DNA of 64,000 nucleotides from Burkholderiaceae bacterium. Its GTDB lineage: Bacteria; Pseudomonadota; Gammaproteobacteria; Burkholderiales; Burkholderiaceae_D. Positions 1-9,267 of this stretch are shown here, one piece after another. The DNA is taken from contig JAOASL010000048.1 of NCBI GenBank assembly GCA_030158675.1, positions 1-64,000 on the forward strand. The letters are read 5' to 3'. Position 1 is the first letter of the stretch, and each line of letters starts with the position of its first letter. Made by a program: the position numbers and the translations under genes. The notes beneath the pieces are model-generated. The model saw nothing but the letters and a program-made list of their open reading frames with translations, had not been told where the DNA came from and ran no database searches.

Positions 1-102
1 TTCAGCGCGAATCTGATCTGCCACCTCAGGCTGTATTGCCGCACACTGTATATAGAGAAATGGGCCGGCTATCTGTATAGCTGCCTTTGATTTTTTCACC
101 AT
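1..102 (-). CDS. 5' fragment of an unrecognised gene, cut by the window edge
   Basis: Thirty-four codons are open from an ATG at 102 to the window edge without a stop. A GGAG lies about ten bases upstream of the ATG. The peptide begins MVKKSKAAIQIAGPF and continues with a cysteine and an acidic stretch ending DQIRAE. I do not recognise the family. The base composition is close to the AT-richer patch that follows, and the gene sits directly beside an insertion-sequence remnant, so it may belong to the same accessory patch. The C-terminus is outside the window. Confidence 0.45.
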   Translation of the reverse strand, partial: MVKKSKAAIQIAGPFLYIQCAAIQPEVADQIRAE

Positions 103-124
103 AGGAGAATCTCCAACTTTAAAC

Positions 125-700
125 TTACAAGGACGATTTAACGGGATACTTAGAGCCTATCCCGCTAGGGCGTGATGCCAAACAATTAGACCACACGCAA
201 ATTGCAGCATCGCCACATAGGTATCGGCCCGTTTTTCCCAACGAATCAATTAGCCGCCGATACCGATTGAGCCAGCTATGCGATCGCTCCACCACCCAGC
301 GTCGTGCCCGCGCTCCCTCACGCTGGGGCTTGGCTTCATCGCGACGTCCACGAATCCACGGCACCATGCCGATCTGCCAAACGTGGTCATAGATACGGCG
401 TCCGATATAACCCAGATCCAGGCACAGCCACGAACGCGGCGCTTGCCCCGGTCGGTCGATGACGATCTTGGCCAAGGTTTCTTCGAGCAGCATGCTGTCG
501 TGACGATGCGCCCCATCGATGACCAACGACAGCGGCAGTCCTTGGCCGTCAGTGAGCAGGCTGCGCTTGACACCCCCTTTGCCGCGGTCGGTCGGGTTCG
601 GGCCGATTTTTTTCCCCACCCAACGGGGCCTTGGTCATCGTGCCATCCAGCGCCAGCCAGAACTGGATAACCACAAAGCTCGCACCCACCATGTCGGATA
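125..700 (-). pseudogene. IS5-family (IS427-like) transposase remnant
   Basis: The minus strand encodes the C-terminal half of a DDE transposase: GPNPTDRGKGGVKRSLLTDG, then RHDSMLLEE, LDLGY and a final RWVVERSHSWLNRYRR block. The frame upstream of a run of seven T (607-613, A7 on the coding strand) continues as LDGTMTKAPLGG in a different frame, so either a frameshift or slippage at the A-run joins the two parts. The N-terminal half is missing beyond about 700, where the sequence turns AT-rich. The downstream element end appears near 152 (TTAGAGCC, a TA-type target). The frame runs about eight codons past that end to a stop at 125. Not expected to be active. Confidence 0.8.
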
Positions 701-706
701 AATTAT

Positions 707-1573
707 TTATTTATCATTAATCAAGAGCTTCATATTTTTTTTGATGACTTCTATCAAAGTATGGCCTTCATCTAACCTGCCCTCAACAAGTTCAAGAGCA
801 CTCTCCAGGTGTTTCAGTGCAACCGCATCCTTCTTAAGTCTCATCTCGACTCTTGCGAGATTGAATATGGTAGTTCCTATAGCCAGATAATCATCACTAG
901 AATCAAGAATCAGCAAGGATTTTAAATAAAACTCCTCGGCCAATTGAAAGTTATCTTGCTCTTTGTGCATGTATGCAATGTTATTATGTATTTTCGCAAG
1001 CAAATCGATCGTTATATCAGAATTATTATCAGCCGCTTCAAGTGCTTGGTTAAAAAGCTCCAGCGCCTCCTTGAACTGACATTTATCTAGTAGAGCGTTC
1101 GCTAAATTATTAAGCGAATCCACAGTATTGTTTGAATCCGGATTTTTACTTTTATCAAAACTAAGTACTTTGCGAAATAAACGAATGGCCCCCTCGAGGT
1201 TTTCTGTATTATGTAGCGCCACGCCCAATACAGTCGAAATACTGCTATAACTATCGCCGAACCTGGCATCTTTATAAGATTTTTTCTTTGAGTAAACCGC
1301 AGCTGCTTTTTTTAGAACAGGAATAACTTTTTCCCATTGTTCAGTTATTTGAAGAAATTCAAGCAGATAGTTTGCAAGCTCACTGCAATCCGGGTTTTTA
1401 ACAGGATATTTAGAGCATTCTGAAATACCATTTAGTAGCATTTCAATTTTTTCATTTAAACTACTGGCCGGCACAAGCAATAGCGCTGTACCATCGCGCT
1501 GCATAGATGGAGGCCCATCAAAAATGGCATTTATGATAGCCTCAATAGGAACTATTCCGTTTTCTCCGAACAT
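707..1573 (-). CDS. TPR-repeat protein (288 aa), function unknown
   Basis: The protein is a run of tetratricopeptide-like helical pairs from about residue 70 on (for example NNLANALLDKCQFKEALELF, then HNNIAYMHKEQDNFQLAEEF and IFNLARVEMRLKKDAVAL), with a spacing near 40 residues typical of the kinesin-light-chain/TPR_12 type. There is no signal peptide or membrane helix, so a cytoplasmic scaffold is expected. The gene is clearly AT-richer than the rest of the window (about 40% GC by eye) and lies between transposase remnants, which points to horizontal acquisition. No good ribosome binding site is seen before the ATG at 1573. The partner of the TPR domain is unknown. Confidence 0.75.
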   Translation of the reverse strand: MFGENGIVPIEAIINAIFDGPPSMQRDGTALLLVPASSLNEKIEMLLNGISECSKYPVKNPDCSELANYLLEFLQITEQWEKVIPVLKKAAAVYSKKKSYKDARFGDSYSSISTVLGVALHNTENLEGAIRLFRKVLSFDKSKNPDSNNTVDSLNNLANALLDKCQFKEALELFNQALEAADNNSDITIDLLAKIHNNIAYMHKEQDNFQLAEEFYLKSLLILDSSDDYLAIGTTIFNLARVEMRLKKDAVALKHLESALELVEGRLDEGHTLIEVIKKNMKLLINDK

Positions 1574-1609
1574 GTTTATTTTTATGCTTCAGTGATTATT
1601 AAATTTTTG

Positions 1610-1800
1610 TCAAATATCAAGGCAAGCCGATCCGACACCCATTTCAACCCAGCCATTTAAAATATAAATCAATGCATCATTTTCCGGATCTTCACAACAA
1701 AAAATAGTTCATACTGATTTACCTTGTGTAATTTCCACCCCCATATTTTTGTACTTTGCACGACTTGTTTTCTTCTTTTTCAAGCTCCTTAAAGTAGATT
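1610..1800 (-). pseudogene. Degraded coding scraps upstream of the TPR gene
   Basis: This AT-rich stretch has no intact gene. The minus strand carries a protein-like but start-less segment of 32 codons ending at 1610 (FCCEDPENDALIYILNGW then VEMGVGSACLDI). A second frame just upstream reads KELEKEENKSCKVQKYGGGN. The two lie in different frames and could be one small gene broken by indels. No family is recognised. Confidence 0.3.
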
Positions 1801-1936
1801 AACTACGCATGCCCCGTATACGGATTGTACTTATGGCGGATTTCAAAAGGCAGATCTAAGAATTATTTATTTCTCACGCGCTGTCTCTATTTGATTTTTT
1901 GAAAATCGACTCAATACCTTAAAAATTAAATAGAAA

Positions 1937-2116
1937 TTATCTAAACGATATATCTAAAAGCTGCTTTGTTTTAGCATCTATCGCACGTAATTTTTGATAA
2001 CCAGGATTGCTCCTAAACACAGCATCCATTATCTGCTTGATTGTTGCGGGATGGCTAGAGCAATCGCAAACTTTTTGCCATGTTCCGCCAGGAGTTAAAT
2101 ACTCAATTATTGCCAT
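1937..2116 (-). CDS. Small ORF, 59 aa, unrecognised
   Basis: A complete frame runs from ATG at 2116 to TAA at 1937. The peptide starts MAIIEYLTPGGTWQKVCDCS and ends KLRAIDAKTKQLLDISFR. Its composition looks like a folded protein rather than random sequence: mixed hydrophobic and charged residues, a C-x-C pair at 17-19 and a basic helix-like C-terminal half. No convincing ribosome binding site is visible before the ATG, and the frame stays open 14 codons upstream. It lies in the accessory patch between the TPR gene and transposase debris. Function unknown. Confidence 0.45.
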   Translation of the reverse strand: MAIIEYLTPGGTWQKVCDCSSHPATIKQIMDAVFRSNPGYQKLRAIDAKTKQLLDISFR

Positions 2117-2217
2117 TTGATCTATTTTCGACTTACTGTGAATTAAGCAGCTTTCTCAGAATGAGCCATGATGTTTTAGCCAATTCTTTGCCCGTTGGGA
2201 TGAATCGCTATCGATTT

Positions 2218-2350
2218 TTAGACGCTTCGCTGCCTCTCGAAAAAATGCTGCTCAAATTGTGCCGGTGACTTCTTCACGTTATAACCGTGGCGGCACACTG
2301 GGTTGTAGAACATCTCGGTGTAATCAAACACATCCTGACGTGCCGCTTCG
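2218..2350 (-). pseudogene. IS3-family transposase C-terminal remnant
   Basis: The minus strand encodes ARQDVFDYTEMFYNPVCRHG followed by SPAQFEQ and a stop at 2218. This is the usual end of IS3-family OrfB (integrase core, F-x-x-x-E-M-F-Y-N-x-x-R/K-H-G, then SP-x-x-F/YE). The sequence similarity stops abruptly near 2350, so only about 42 residues survive. Confidence 0.75.
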
Positions 2351-2620
2351 GGCGTTGGAGAGGCTGCCGGCCGAATTCGGCTGCTCCGGCATGACACGCT
2401 GGCGTTGCTTGCGTGATTTACAGCAAGGCGCAGTTTAGAGGCAACTGCATGCGACACTGCTGTCTGAACTGCGCCGGCTCGAACAATTCGGGGTGAGGGA
2501 CAAGCAAAGACAAAATGAATTCGCATAGAGACAGGCCTTAGTCGATCCTCACCAAGGAGCGCAAGCGTGCATCGCGTGACGGCAAACAGGTAGGACCGGG
2601 ACGGACAGAGCCTGATAAGA
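2344..2620 (+). pseudogene. Decayed IS5-type transposase remnant
   Basis: The plus strand reads LERLPAEFGCSGMTRWRCLR, then an in-frame stop at about 2440, then RQLHATLLSELRRLEQ in the same frame. This resembles the N-terminal region of IS5-family OrfA (the EL-GCSG-T-WRRL-x-W block followed by W-x-LH-x-LL). Further downstream, frames are broken and only hints such as RDGKQVGPGRTEPDK remain. It abuts the opposite-facing IS3 remnant, so the junction is an IS-in-IS or deletion scar. Confidence 0.6.
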
Positions 2621-2723
2621 AGCGTGAACGATAAGTTCGGTTGTTAGATAAGGTGTCCGTCAGCAAATTCCATCAGCGCCAGCAAGCCAATCGGCTTGCA
2701 TCAACAGGCGCGGACATAAGACG

Positions 2724-3644
2724 TCAGCCTGACTCTGCCGCCAGCATGCAAAATCGTTTCAACTCCGGGAGACATCTATATAAGATTCTAAGTGACAGTT
2801 TAAAAACTGACCGGAAAAATATCCGGTGCAGCAGAGTCGTCCCCATCGCCAGATCAATCATGTTTTGCGACACGTCGATGCGCTGCTCGTAATCCCGGAC
2901 TAGTCGACGCCAGCGCAGCAGCCAGGCGAACGTGCGCTCGACCACCCAGCGGCGGGGCTGCACTGCAAAGCCTTGCTGCCCCTGCAAACGCCGCACGACC
3001 TCGACCGTAAAGTCCAGAAACGCCGCTTTATCCATCAATTTTCGATGGTCATACGCGGCATCGCCAAACAAATGCTTTACGCTTGGCCATTTTTGCTTCA
3101 ACGCGTCGAGCACCTGCAGCGCTCCCGTCGAATCGGCCACATCCGCCGGCGTCAGATTCACCGCCAGCAGCCGACCTTCCGTATCGACCGCGATATGCCG
3201 CTTGCGCCCCTTGGTCTTCTTGAAGGCGTCATACCCGCGCTCTTTGGCCGCGGGCGCCTTGACCGACTGGCTGTCCACCACCCCGGCACTGGGCATCGCT
3301 TCGCGCTCGGCCAGCATCCGGTCCAGCAGGAGCGCCAGATCGTGAAGGGTCTTGAACAACAAGCGTCGCATCAGCCGTCGGAACCAGTAATACACCGTCT
3401 CCCACGGCGGGAAATCGTTGGGCAACATGCGCCATTCACACCCGGCGCGCACCAAATAACGTAACGCATTGATCACACTGCGCAACTCGGTCTTGCGGGG
3501 TCGCCCCGTCTTCGCGCGACCCGGCAGCAAAGGCTCGATCAAACGCCATTCGTCGTCCTTGAGGTCGGTCGGATACCCGCGCTGCTGACGCGACCGCACC
3601 ACCTTCTGCTTGCTACGTTGCTCCTGTGCCCACATGTCGCCCAA
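2724..3644 (-). CDS. IS5-family transposase
   Basis: DDE transposase of 306 residues. The N-terminal domain has the typical PTDLKDDEWRLIEPLLPG start and an LRYLVRAGCEWRMLP helix region. Catalytic residues are visible as Asp in GVVDSQSVKAP, Asp in FGDAAYD and Glu in RRWVVERTFAWLLRW. It would cut and rejoin the element ends. The frame does not stop inside the element: it passes through the left terminal repeat and adds about 21 residues encoded by flanking DNA before TGA at 2724. Otherwise full length and apparently intact. Confidence 0.9.
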   Translation of the reverse strand: MGDMWAQEQRSKQKVVRSRQQRGYPTDLKDDEWRLIEPLLPGRAKTGRPRKTELRSVINALRYLVRAGCEWRMLPNDFPPWETVYYWFRRLMRRLLFKTLHDLALLLDRMLAEREAMPSAGVVDSQSVKAPAAKERGYDAFKKTKGRKRHIAVDTEGRLLAVNLTPADVADSTGALQVLDALKQKWPSVKHLFGDAAYDHRKLMDKAAFLDFTVEVVRRLQGQQGFAVQPRRWVVERTFAWLLRWRRLVRDYEQRIDVSQNMIDLAMGTTLLHRIFFRSVFKLSLRILYRCLPELKRFCMLAAESG

Positions 3645-3705
3645 AAGCGTCGGCTTAAAGAGGCTCAGACCGCAGACATTGCTGCCAAGTTTTTAAACTG
3701 TCACT
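2791..3705 (-). mobile_element. Complete IS5-family insertion sequence (about 0.9 kb)
   Basis: The element is bounded by terminal inverted repeats: about 20 identical bases (AAGTGACAGTTTAAAAACT) at the left end from 2790 and, reversed, at the right end to 3706. The flanks read C-TA on the left and TA-G on the right, which fits insertion at a CTAG site with duplication of TA, as described for some IS5 subgroups. It carries one transposase gene on the minus strand. The left flank is the decayed transposase debris and the right flank is the broken 5' region of the TetR gene. Confidence 0.88.
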
Positions 3706-3843
3706 TAGCCGGGATTGGTTTTCATTAAAAAAGAACCCATCTTTTCGGAGGATTTGCAATAATAGAAACCCCTACTGTTTTTCGCAAAAAACACCACATA
3801 CTTGAAGCAAAACCGCTCCAGCATCGTTTCTATTGCATTTGGC

Positions 3844-4505
3844 ATGCCTCGTCCTCGGAAGATCAGCTCGGTTAAACCGTCCCGTCCCATCCTGTCGCCA
3901 AAAGCAGCAGTCACCCCACCCGCGACCGACTGCTTCAGGTAACGGTCGAGTTGTTAGCAGAACACTTGCCGCAGGCAATCACGTCGGAGATGGTGCGTCA
4001 AAAATCGGGCATCTCCCGCGGATCCCTGTATCACCACTTCCAGGACATATCCGAGTTGCTGGAGCTGGCGATGGTTGAATCATTCGCCTTGTCCGTAGAC
4101 CAGAGCATCACAGTACTCACGGCGATTCTGCATTCAGCAAAGAATCGGGACGAAATGCTCAAGGGGCTATTCCTCGTCACTGAGCAGACGCAGCCCCGGT
4201 CGCTGAGCAAGCGGCGAATACAGCGTGCCCGTCTGATTTCCTTCACGGAAGACAACCCGCGATTGAAAGCCTCGTTAGCGGTGGAACAGCAACGGCTGAC
4301 GGACGCGATCACTGACTTGATTCGGGAAGCACAAGAGCGCGGCTGGATGAGCCGAAATGTTGATCCTCGATGCGCTGCCGTGTTGATTCAAGCGTATACG
4401 CTGGGGAAGATTGTTGATGACGTGGTCACCCCTCAAATGTCGGAGGCGGGCTGGAATGGCCTGATTAACCAGATCATTGAGAAGGTACTCGCCGCAAAAG
4501 AATGA
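3844..4505 (+). pseudogene. TetR-family regulator with disrupted 5' end
   Basis: The C-terminal 184 residues (frame open from 3876, first usable start TTG at 3951) carry most of a TetR helix-turn-helix (LLAEHLPQAITSEMVRQKSG then ISRGSLYHHF) and a helical ligand domain. The missing beginning appears in another frame as ATG at 3844 (MPRPRKISSVKPSR), while the correct frame upstream of 3951 reads PTRDRLLQVTVELLAEH with no ATG or GTG. A short indel between about 3870 and 3920 explains this. The nearby IS insertion ends at 3705. It might still be translated from TTG 3951, but helix 1 would be truncated. It could once have regulated neighbouring genes; the target is unknown. Confidence 0.65.
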
Positions 4506-4651
4506 GTTAGGTCGCATTGCCAGCTTGTGCGTTACTTCACCTGCAGCAGGCTCAATCACCTCGTGTCGGCAGTTAAATTTCATTCCTGACAACCCGAAAA
4601 ACCCGTCATCGCCGCCGGCTTCAAATTGGCAGACGGCCATAATTTCTACGC

Positions 4652-4686
4652 TATACTCGCGCACTTGACGTTAACGTAAGCGTCAA
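4652..4686 (+). promoter_or_regulatory. icmF promoter with LiuR-like palindromic operator
   Basis: An inverted repeat spans 4665-4686: arms TTGACG and CGTCAA enclose the perfect palindrome ACGTTAACGT (4668-4677). The motif resembles operators of LiuR, the MerR-type regulator of branched-chain amino acid catabolism genes in proteobacteria. A TATACT box (4652-4657) lies immediately upstream and could be the -10 element. icmF starts 56 bases after the operator. The assignment to LiuR is by motif memory, not by search. Confidence 0.6.
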
Positions 4687-4742
4687 CAGAATGAATCCAG
4701 CGTGGCCACAAGACGCTACCAGCCCGCCCCCCGGAGAACCCG

Positions 4743-7700
4743 ATGACCGACCTTTCCGTTGCTCAAAGCCTGACGGCCTACACCCCGAAAAACAAAGTCC
4801 GCTTCGTCACCGCCGCATCGCTGTTCGACGGCCATGACGCATCGATCAACATCATGCGGCGCATCCTGATGTCGCAGGGTGCGGAAGTGATCCATCTCGG
4901 ACACAACCGCTCGGTTGAAGAGATCGTCACCGCCGCACTGCAGGAAGACGCGCAGGGCATCGCGATTTCGAGCTATCAGGGTGGCCACGTCGAGTACTTC
5001 AAGTACATGATCGATTTGCTGAAAGAGCGTGGCGGCGCGCACATCAAGGTGTTCGGCGGCGGCGGCGGCGTGATCGTTCAGGCCGAAATCGACGAGCTGC
5101 ACGCCTACGGCGTCACGCGCATCTTCAGTCCGGAAGACGGGCAGCGCATGGGCCTGGTCGGAATGATCCTGCACATGATCCAGAGCTGCGATGTCGACCT
5201 GTCCATTTACGCGCCGACCACGCTGGCCGCGTTGACCGGCGGCGACATCGTGTCCCGCCAGCGTCCGCTCGCACAGCTGATCACCGCCCTGGAAATCGGT
5301 CAGGTCGCGCCCGCGCTGAAGGCCGCGTTGCAGGACGCCGCCAGCAAAAACCACATTCCGGCGCTCGGCATCACCGGTACCGGCGGCGCCGGCAAATCCT
5401 CGCTGACCGACGAACTGATCCGCCGTCTGCGGATTGACCAGGACGACCAGCTGAACATTGCATTGATCTCCATCGACCCATCGCGCCGCAAGTCCGGCGG
5501 CGCATTGCTCGGCGACCGCATCCGCATGAACGCCATCAGCCCGTGGCAAGGCGCGCCGCGCGTATTCATGCGCTCGCTGGCCACGCGCGAAGCCGGCTCC
5601 GAGATCTCGCAGGCGCTGCCTGACGTGATCGCCGCCTGCCGCGCGGCCGGCTTCGATCTGGTGATCGTCGAGACCTCCGGCATCGGCCAGGGCGATGCCG
5701 CAATCGTGCAGCACGTCGATGCCAGCCTGTACGTGATGACCCCCGAATTCGGCGCCGCGTCGCAACTGGAAAAGATCGACATGCTGGACTTCGCCGATTT
5801 CGTCGCAATCAACAAATTCGACCGCAAAGGCGCGCAGGACGCGCTGCGTGACGTCGCCAAGCAAGTGCAGCGCAACCGCGAAGACTGGTCCACGCCGACC
5901 GAGCAGATGCCGGTCTTTGGCACGCAAGCATCACGCTTCAATGATGACGGCGTGACCGCGCTGTATCAGGGCCTGCTGCCAAAGCTGCACGCGCTCGGCC
6001 TGAAAGGCGGTGCCGGCAAGCTGGCGCAGGTCAGCGTGCGCGCGTCATCGGGCCGCAATGCGATCGTGCCGCCGGCACGCAGCCGCTACCTTGCCGAGAT
6101 TGCCGACACCGTGCGGGGCTATCACAACAAAGTCGAAAAGCAGGCCGCGGTCGCGCGTGAGCGCCAGCAGCTGAGCGAAGCCAGGCGCATGCTGGTCGCC
6201 GTCGGCCGCAACGCCGATTTTGACGACCTGATCGCCCAGCGCGACCACCTGCTCGACGCCGACTCGCGCCAGCTGCTCGACTGCTGGCCGGAAGTCAAGG
6301 CCACCTATGAAGGTGACGAGCATGTGGTGAAGATTCGTGACAAGGAAATCCGCACCCGGCTGTACACCGAAACACTGTCAGGCAACCGCGTGCGCAAGGT
6401 CGCCTTGCCGAATTACTCCGATCAGGGCGACCTGCTGCGCTGGCTGAGGAAGGAAAACCTGCCCGGGTATTTCCCGTACACCGCCGGCGTGTTTCCGTTC
6501 AAGCGCGAGAATGAAGACCCGACCCGCATGTTCGCAGGCGAAGGCGACGCATTCCGCACCAACCGCCGTTTCAAGCTGGTGTCCGAAGGCATGCCGGCCA
6601 AGCGCCTGTCGACCGCATTCGACTCCGTCACGCTGTACGGTGCCGACCCCGCGCTGCGCCCCGACATCTACGGCAAGGTCGGCAACTCCGGTGTGTCGAT
6701 CGCGACGCTCGACGACATGAAGGTGCTGTACGACGGCTTTGACCTGTGCGACCCGACCACCTCCGTGTCAATGACGATCAACGGTCCGGCGCCGACGATC
6801 CTGGCGTTCTTCATGAACACCGCAATCGACCAACAGCTCGACAAGTTCCGCACCGAGAAAGGCCGCGAGCCGACCACCGACGAGGCTGCGCAAGTCAAGG
6901 AATGGGTGCTGAAGAATGTACGCGGCACCGTGCAGGCCGACATCCTGAAAGAAGACCAGGGCCAGAACACCTGCATCTTCTCGACCGAGTTCTCGCTGAA
7001 GGTGATGGGCGACATCCAGCAGTACTTCGTCGACCACCAGGTGCGCAACTTCTACTCGGTGTCGATTTCTGGCTATCACATCGCCGAGGCTGGCGCGAAC
7101 CCGATCTCGCAGCTGGCGTTCACGCTGTCGAACGGCTTTACCTTCGTCGAAGCCTATCTTGCCCGTGGCATGAGCATCGATGACTTCGCGCCCAATCTGT
7201 CGTTCTTCTTTTCCAACGGCATGGATCCGGAATACACCGTGCTCGGCCGTGTCGCACGTCGCATCTGGGCCGTGGCGATGAAAGATAAATATGGCGCAAA
7301 CGACCGCAGCCAGAGGCTGAAGTACCACATCCAGACCTCGGGCCGCTCGCTGCACGCGCAAGAAGTCGACTTCAATGACATCCGCACCACGCTGCAGGCG
7401 CTGATCGCCATCTACGACAACTGCAACTCGCTGCACACCAACGCCTACGACGAAGCGATCACCACGCCGACTGATGAATCGGTACGTCGCGCACTGGCGA
7501 TCCAGCTGATCATTAACCGCGAATGGGGCCTGGCAAAGAACGAAAACCCGAACCAGGGCGCGTTCATCCTCGACGAACTGACCGATCTCGTCGAAGAAGC
7601 GGTGCTGCAGGAATTTGAGCGCATCGCCGATCGCGGCGGCGTGCTGGGCGCGATGGAGACCGGCTATCAGCGCAGCAAAATCCAGGAAGAGTCGCTGCTG

Positions 7701-8021
7701 TACGAGCACAAGAAGCACGACGGCACACTCCCGATCATCGGCGTCAACACCTTCCGCAATCCGAAAGGCGATGCCACGCCGCAAACGCTGGAACTGGCGC
7801 GTTCGACCGACGACGAGAAACAGTCGCAGCTCAAGCGCCTGGCCGACTTCCATGCACAGCACAAAGACAAGGCGCCGCAGGCGCTGGCCTCACTACAGAG
7901 GGCCGTCATTGGCGACGAGAACGTGTTCGCCAGGCTGATGGACGCGGCGCGTGTCTGCTCGCTGGGCCAGATCACCGACGCCCTGTTCGAAGTCGGCGGA
8001 CAGTACCGGCGCAGCATGTAA
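4743..8021 (+). CDS. icmF: Fused isobutyryl-CoA mutase IcmF
   Basis: The 1092-residue protein has the full IcmF architecture. An N-terminal B12-binding domain (about 17-150) has DGHD with the cobalt-ligand His at 31. A MeaI-like P-loop GTPase chaperone domain starts near 209 ([12 protein letters not shown]), and a C-terminal acyl-CoA mutase barrel covers about 540-1092. It interconverts isobutyryl-CoA and n-butyryl-CoA (and in some members isovaleryl- and pivalyl-CoA) with adenosylcobalamin, in the cytoplasm. Length matches the family. GGAG sits a few bases before the ATG. It is monocistronic, with a LiuR-like operator upstream and a hairpin terminator downstream, which fits a role in branched-chain acyl-CoA metabolism. 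Confidence 0.97.
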   Translation: MTDLSVAQSLTAYTPKNKVRFVTAASLFDGHDASINIMRRILMSQGAEVIHLGHNRSVEEIVTAALQEDAQGIAISSYQGGHVEYFKYMIDLLKERGGAHIKVFGGGGGVIVQAEIDELHAYGVTRIFSPEDGQRMGLVGMILHMIQSCDVDLSIYAPTTLAALTGGDIVSRQRPLAQLITALEIGQVAPALKAALQDAASKNHIPALGITGTGGAGKSSLTDELIRRLRIDQDDQLNIALISIDPSRRKSGGALLGDRIRMNAISPWQGAPRVFMRSLATREAGSEISQALPDVIAACRAAGFDLVIVETSGIGQGDAAIVQHVDASLYVMTPEFGAASQLEKIDMLDFADFVAINKFDRKGAQDALRDVAKQVQRNREDWSTPTEQMPVFGTQASRFNDDGVTALYQGLLPKLHALGLKGGAGKLAQVSVRASSGRNAIVPPARSRYLAEIADTVRGYHNKVEKQAAVARERQQLSEARRMLVAVGRNADFDDLIAQRDHLLDADSRQLLDCWPEVKATYEGDEHVVKIRDKEIRTRLYTETLSGNRVRKVALPNYSDQGDLLRWLRKENLPGYFPYTAGVFPFKRENEDPTRMFAGEGDAFRTNRRFKLVSEGMPAKRLSTAFDSVTLYGADPALRPDIYGKVGNSGVSIATLDDMKVLYDGFDLCDPTTSVSMTINGPAPTILAFFMNTAIDQQLDKFRTEKGREPTTDEAAQVKEWVLKNVRGTVQADILKEDQGQNTCIFSTEFSLKVMGDIQQYFVDHQVRNFYSVSISGYHIAEAGANPISQLAFTLSNGFTFVEAYLARGMSIDDFAPNLSFFFSNGMDPEYTVLGRVARRIWAVAMKDKYGANDRSQRLKYHIQTSGRSLHAQEVDFNDIRTTLQALIAIYDNCNSLHTNAYDEAITTPTDESVRRALAIQLIINREWGLAKNENPNQGAFILDELTDLVEEAVLQEFERIADRGGVLGAMETGYQRSKIQEESLLYEHKKHDGTLPIIGVNTFRNPKGDATPQTLELARSTDDEKQSQLKRLADFHAQHKDKAPQALASLQRAVIGDENVFARLMDAARVCSLGQITDALFEVGGQYRRSM

Positions 8022-8043
8022 ATCCGCGCGCCCAAGGCCGACC

Positions 8044-8078
8044 AGCGCCGCCACTCCGGCAACGGATGGCGGCGCTTT
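8044..8078 (+). terminator. Intrinsic terminator of icmF
   Basis: A perfect 10-bp stem AGCGCCGCCA/TGGCGGCGCT (8044-8053 with 8067-8076) encloses a second 4-bp stem TCCG/CGGA capped by a GCAA (GNRA) tetraloop. A short T run follows. It begins 23 bases after the icmF stop. The downstream gene starts at 8089, inside or just after the T-run. Confidence 0.75.
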
Positions 8079-8088
8079 ACAATGCCGC

Positions 8089-9267
8089 ATGCAAAGCACC
8101 CCCGATGTGGTTGAGCCCCATTCTTTCGGGGCCGATTTTTTCGAACCGACCGATGCCGCGCTGCGCGCGCGCACAGCGGCAGTCGACATCCGCGCCTACG
8201 CGCAGACCCGCAATCATCTGCAGGGCCAGGTTACCCGGCTGTCACCCTACCTGACCCACGGTTTCACCTCGGTCCCCGAGCTGTTCGAGCGTCTGCCGGC
8301 ATTGCGGCTGACCGACAAACTCGCGTTCGAATTCGGCTGGCGCGAATTCTTTCAGCACGTCTGGTACCGCGAGGGCGAGGCCATCCTGTCCGACCTGCGT
8401 CCCGCGCTGCCAGGCGTGCATTACAGCGACCGTCTGCCCGATGACATCCGCGCGGCTTGCACAGGCGTAGCGCCGATCGACAACGCCGTGCGCCAGCTCT
8501 ACCGTACCGGCTACCTGCACAACCATGCACGCATGTGGGTCGCGAGCTACTGTGTCCATCTGCGCAAGGTGCACTGGCGCACCGGCGCCGACTGGATGTA
8601 TGCGCATCTGATGGACGGCGACCTCGCATCCAACCATCTGTCATGGCAATGGGTCGCGGCGACCTTCAGCAGCAAGCCCTATCTGTTCAATGCGGACAAC
8701 GTCGCACGTTTTGCACCGCCGGACTGGCACTGTCCGGGCAGCGCGATCGACGTCAGCTATGAAGCACTGGAGCAGATCGCGCGCGGCAATGACCTTGTCG
8801 CGCCGTCGCCGGCGGCAACGGGCACCACCGAACCGATACTGCATTCTGCACCGCCCGGCATAAGAACCAGCACCTTGCCGGCTGCGTCCCGCATCCGGCT
8901 GGTCCATCCGTGGATGCTGGCCGATATGCCTTTCGACGGCCTACGGCTCGGCGTGATCCATCAGCCCTTTCATCGCCGCTTCCCTTGGTCCGACCTGCGC
9001 TGGCGCTTCGTGATGGATAGAATGTCCGGCGTGACCGACGCCGTGTTCGTCGGCGACCTGTCCGACCTGACCGCCATGCTGAACACGACCGTACATTTCG
9101 AATCGACCGCTACACCCTATCCCGGCTACCGCGAGCAGCTGGCGCAGCTGTGCGCGTATCTGCCGGAAGCGCTGCGACACTTTCCGAACCCGGAGCGCAC
9201 CTGTCGTTCGTTCTCGGCATTCTGGGCGCAATGCACGAACTCCATGCCGCACCGGAGCCCGCCGTGA
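8089..9267 (+). CDS. Photolyase/cryptochrome FAD-domain protein with unusual C-terminal domain
   Basis: Residues about 40-255 match the FAD-binding helical domain of the photolyase/cryptochrome family: RLSPYLTHGF, FEFGWREFF, YLHNHARMWVASY, then HLMDGDLASNHLSWQWVAAT. The usual N-terminal alpha/beta antenna domain is absent. Instead, about 130 residues follow the FAD domain, with an alpha/beta flavour (LGVIHQPFHRRFPWSDLRW, then DAVFVGDLSDL). The start ATG at 8089 lies just after the icmF terminator; no strong ribosome site is seen. The stop overlaps the GTG of the next photolyase gene, so the two are probably co-translated. Light-dependent DNA repair or signalling is likely, but the substrate cannot be told. 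Confidence 0.8.
   Translation: MQSTPDVVEPHSFGADFFEPTDAALRARTAAVDIRAYAQTRNHLQGQVTRLSPYLTHGFTSVPELFERLPALRLTDKLAFEFGWREFFQHVWYREGEAILSDLRPALPGVHYSDRLPDDIRAACTGVAPIDNAVRQLYRTGYLHNHARMWVASYCVHLRKVHWRTGADWMYAHLMDGDLASNHLSWQWVAATFSSKPYLFNADNVARFAPPDWHCPGSAIDVSYEALEQIARGNDLVAPSPAATGTTEPILHSAPPGIRTSTLPAASRIRLVHPWMLADMPFDGLRLGVIHQPFHRRFPWSDLRWRFVMDRMSGVTDAVFVGDLSDLTAMLNTTVHFESTATPYPGYREQLAQLCAYLPEALRHFPNPERTCRSFSAFWAQCTNSMPHRSPP

Noticed and set aside
2080..2268. 62-codon plus-strand frame in the accessory patch
   Set aside because: Overlaps the better-looking 59-aa minus frame and the IS3 remnant; no ribosome site.
4716..5927. 403-codon open frame opposite icmF
   Set aside because: Antisense to a certain gene, with composition typical of the reverse strand of GC-rich coding DNA (rich in Arg, His, Ala, Gln) and no domain.
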